From Mycobacterium sp. D16Q14 (GTDB taxonomy: Bacteria; Actinomycetota; Actinomycetes; Mycobacteriales; Mycobacteriaceae), in the NCBI GenBank assembly GCA_002013415.1, contig MAEX01000004.1, forward strand, positions 62,001 to 126,000: a DNA stretch of 64,000 nt, read 5' to 3'. The position numbers and the translations under genes were made by a program. Of this stretch, positions 62,073 through 64,000 are shown in pieces; positions within the stretch are counted from its first letter, which is position 1, and the number at the start of each line of letters is the position of its first letter. The notes beneath the pieces are model-generated. The model saw only the letters and a list, made by a program, of their open reading frames with translations, ran no database searches and was not told the DNA's origin.

Positions 62073-63239
62073 ATGCAGCCGAGCCCCTACACGCCTGGTC
62101 GGGTGGCACGCGAGGTGGTCGGCCGCACAGAACAGCTTGCCGAGATCGGTGAGCGGCTGATGTACATGGCCGAGCTTGGCCGGCTGATCGGGCGTATCCG
62201 TGTCGACACCGGCCCACGCGGGGTCGGAAAGACCTCACTATTGCGTGAGGTGCAGCGCGATGCGGAGGCCCGTGGCGTGGTGACGGTGTGGGTCACCGCG
62301 GGGGGAGACGAGCCGCTCGCGGCGGCGATAGGGACCGCGATCCGCGTCCGTGTTACGGCGTGGAAGAAGAAGTCACGCGGCCGTCTGCTGCGCGCCGTCG
62401 ATCAGGTGAGTATCACCGCGGGCGTGCCGGGCGTGGCTCAGGTGGGAGCGACCGTCAAGCCGTCGCAGGGCACCCAAGCCGCCGTGTCAGAGGCATCATT
62501 CAAGGAATTGATCATCGAGACCGCCACGGCGGCGCGCGACGAGGGGCACCGCGGCCTGGTGCTGCTGATCGACGAGGTCCAGGACGCGGACCGGGCGGGG
62601 CTGCGTACCTTGGCCGTGACGTGGCAGGACCTGCAGGCCGAGGCCGATACCCTGCCCGCCGGAGTGTTCGCGGCCGGTCTGCCGCAAACACCGGAGATCA
62701 TTAGTGCCGCCGCCACATTCAGTGAGCGATTCGCCTATCGCACGCTGCGTCGTCTCGGTCGCGACGCGTCCCGGGTGGCACTCGTCAAGCCGGCAGGCGC
62801 GGTCGGGGTCGAGTGGGCCCAGGACGCGCTGGATGCCGTGATCGCGCAGACGAGCGGGTATCCGCACACCCTGCAGCTCTACGCCGACGCCGCGTGGGTG
62901 CGTGCCGGGTATCCGGATCCCGGGGGTCGGATCAGGATGTCCGATGTCGAGCACGCCGCCCGTCAGGTCGCCGAGGAGATGGACTCGCTCTTTCGCGCGC
63001 GCTGGAACAACGCCACCCCGGTACAGCGGCAGTTCATGTCAGCGATGGCGCGCTCGCTGACCGATGATCGGTGGGCGAGCCGGTCCGATATCGCCGCCGT
63101 CATGGGCCGGGATTCGCGGGCGATCAGCGCCGCCCGCGCCGGCCTCATCGATAAAGGTCTCATCGGCGTCGCGGGCCATGGGATTCTGGAGTTCGCCATT
63201 CCCGGACTCGCGGAATTTGTTCGCGCCCAAGAGGACTGA
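62073..63239 (+). CDS. STAND/Cdc6-like AAA ATPase with C-terminal winged helix, inside the emb locus
   Basis: 388 residues; AGGTAGGA five bases upstream. Residues 15-60 hold [14 protein letters not shown] and Walker [10 protein letters not shown] (47-55); Walker B is [12 protein letters not shown] (about 162-173); sensor/arginine region [10 protein letters not shown]; then a lid helical domain ([15 protein letters not shown]) and a C-terminal winged helix ([30 protein letters not shown], given as the region of residues 335-365). Such ATPases are found as signal or regulator proteins and in some defence systems. It splits embC from embA, on the opposite strand. No TPR/WD repeats, so not a classical STAND sensor. 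Confidence 0.85.
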   Translation: MQPSPYTPGRVAREVVGRTEQLAEIGERLMYMAELGRLIGRIRVDTGPRGVGKTSLLREVQRDAEARGVVTVWVTAGGDEPLAAAIGTAIRVRVTAWKKKSRGRLLRAVDQVSITAGVPGVAQVGATVKPSQGTQAAVSEASFKELIIETATAARDEGHRGLVLLIDEVQDADRAGLRTLAVTWQDLQAEADTLPAGVFAAGLPQTPEIISAAATFSERFAYRTLRRLGRDASRVALVKPAGAVGVEWAQDALDAVIAQTSGYPHTLQLYADAAWVRAGYPDPGGRIRMSDVEHAARQVAEEMDSLFRARWNNATPVQRQFMSAMARSLTDDRWASRSDIAAVMGRDSRAISAARAGLIDKGLIGVAGHGILEFAIPGLAEFVRAQED

Positions 63240-63246
63240 CGCCGTC

Positions 63247-63414
63247 CTAGTCGTTGTGCGGCGACTTCTCCCGGACTGCCCCGGAGCGCTCGCACTTGGG
63301 ATCGATCTTGACCGGGTGATAGGGGCAGGGCTCGTTATCGGGTTTGGCCGCGGCCGGAGTGGCCGTGACCAGGGACGCCGTTAAACATGCGGCCATGACG
63401 AACTGCCGTAACAT
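63247..63414 (-). CDS. small secreted Cys-containing protein
   Basis: 55 residues with a strong ribosome site (GAGGAAGG) 8 bases before the ATG. N-terminal signal peptide QFVMAACLTASLVTATPAAA, predicted cleavage after AAA, and a mature part of about 32 residues with Cys in NEPCPYHP and PKCERSG and charged C-terminus. No known family. The gene is on the same strand as the emb genes, lies between embC and embA, and its stop is 7 bases from the ATPase stop. Confidence 0.65.
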   Translation of the reverse strand: MLRQFVMAACLTASLVTATPAAAKPDNEPCPYHPVKIDPKCERSGAVREKSPHND

Positions 63415-63588
63415 CGCAGGAACCTTCCTCTGGGTTGGTAGTCCAGAGGGGCGGGCCAGGGTCCAATCTGCTTCCGCCCCTCTGGGATCTCTGTGGAGAC
63501 AACCCCATTGAAGTCGGCGGACCTGCTACTGGCTTCCGATAAGTTGCCAGTTTCTATCGAAAATCAGCCAAACGTTGGATACCGGGTG

Positions 63589-64000
63589 CTAGCGGCTCTT
63601 ACGCAGCGGACCGGGCGTCCAGAGTCCGCTGTGCACGGCGGTTCCGAGCTGCAGCTGTGCCACGGTGGCGTTCTTGTAGTACGGCGCAAACCGTTGCAAC
63701 GCACCCCAGTCGCGGAACCAGTCGTTCTGTAGATAGGTGGGCACCGGTGTCGCCTTCAACAGCAGTTCGGTGATGCCCAGCGGGCCGCCGCCGAGGTAGT
63801 CCATTACCGGCGAGTTGGCTTCCGCGCCAAAGCGGTCGGGAAGAATGCGCCACTTCGGGATCTCGATGACCCCGTTCTTGTGGTCGAACGGCCGCTGGCA
63901 GGGGAAGGCAAGCCCCACAAGCCAGTCCAGGAACACCGGATCGGAGCCCACCACTTCCTGCAGCGTGCGCAGCGACGGAACCCGGGGCGGGGTGACCGCT
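63589..64000 (-). CDS. embC: arabinosyltransferase EmbC, C-terminal part only
   Basis: The window ends inside the gene; 137 C-terminal residues are visible. VTPPRVPSLRTLQEVVG, FPCQRPFDHKNGVIEIPKW and [17 protein letters not shown] are the carbohydrate-binding tail of Emb proteins. Called EmbC by gene order (embC-embA-embB in M. tuberculosis) and by the C-terminus ending PGPLRKSR. EmbC elongates lipoarabinomannan. The 63415-63588 gap shows no other gene. Confidence 0.85.
   Translation of the reverse strand, partial: AVTPPRVPSLRTLQEVVGSDPVFLDWLVGLAFPCQRPFDHKNGVIEIPKWRILPDRFGAEANSPVMDYLGGGPLGITELLLKATPVPTYLQNDWFRDWGALQRFAPYYKNATVAQLQLGTAVHSGLWTPGPLRKSR

Noticed and set aside
61915..62238. N-terminal extension of EmbA to 62238
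   Set aside because: It would cover the GTATCA array and cross the divergent ATPase start; not Emb-like; GTG at 61914 fits the family length.

Overview
The window is a high-GC actinobacterial chromosome segment from a mycobacterium. It carries the cell-wall core genes glf, glfT2, the decaprenyl-phosphoribose phosphatase, ubiA, aftB, three antigen 85 genes, culp6, fadD32-pks13-accD4 and embC-embA-embB in the order known from Mycobacterium tuberculosis, plus pirG/erp, glpQ1, bfrB, pheA and serS. EmbB has Gln-Met where M. tuberculosis has Ile-Leu next to Met306, the pattern published for the naturally ethambutol-resistant M. abscessus/M. chelonae group. With the three tandem antigen 85 genes this points to Mycobacteroides (abscessus-chelonae complex); that assignment is inference.

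Layout. 1-9.6 kb: msrA, a rhodanese, a DUF4328 membrane protein coupled to glpQ1, a class I methyltransferase, two tandem BfrB-type ferritins with IdeR-like boxes, an LCP cell-wall ligase, a CPBP protease, an alpha/beta hydrolase and a DUF2470 gene with its own IdeR-like box. 9.6-19.9 kb: pheA and a phosphoglycerate-mutase-like gene, a small Cys-rich protein, a frameshifted MspA-porin remnant, a compact PE-PPE-EspG cassette, a zincin-like metallopeptidase, a septum-formation-domain protein, ankyrin and GAF proteins, serS coupled to DUF5718 and a Ddn-like gene. 19.9-30 kb: a metallo-beta-lactamase/Rieske fusion, MarR, an ATPase with a small membrane partner, a nitronate monooxygenase/MSAD-like tautomerase/LysR operon, a CHAP protein, a decayed aminoglycoside-phosphotransferase-like gene, an SDR, two acyltransferases and a HAD phosphatase. 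30-53.5 kb: envelope genes for the galactan, the decaprenyl-phosphate-arabinose precursor and arabinan capping, then mycolate transfer (antigen 85) and mycolate condensation (FadD32, Pks13, AccD4). 53.5-64 kb: a small membrane protein, a CDF metal exporter facing a zinc-ribbon gene across a perfect palindrome, then the emb block.

The most unusual region is the emb block. Between embC (cut by the window end) and embA sit a divergent STAND/Cdc6-like ATPase with a winged-helix tail and a 55-residue secreted Cys peptide. The embA-ATPase gap holds eight copies of the hexamer GTATCA/TGATAC, arranged as four pairs each spaced exactly one helical turn, and the same hexamer recurs at the 3' end of embB. 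This looks like a dedicated, apparently undescribed regulatory module set inside the arabinosyltransferase locus. Other points of note are a 35-bp perfect hairpin behind bfrB, a cluster of three DnaA-box-like 9-mers near the left end, broken genes (MspA, APH), and a possible homopolymer frameshift in the zinc-ribbon gene.

All calls come from reading the sequence and from remembered family motifs; no database search was run. No tRNA, rRNA, CRISPR array or insertion sequence was recognised.
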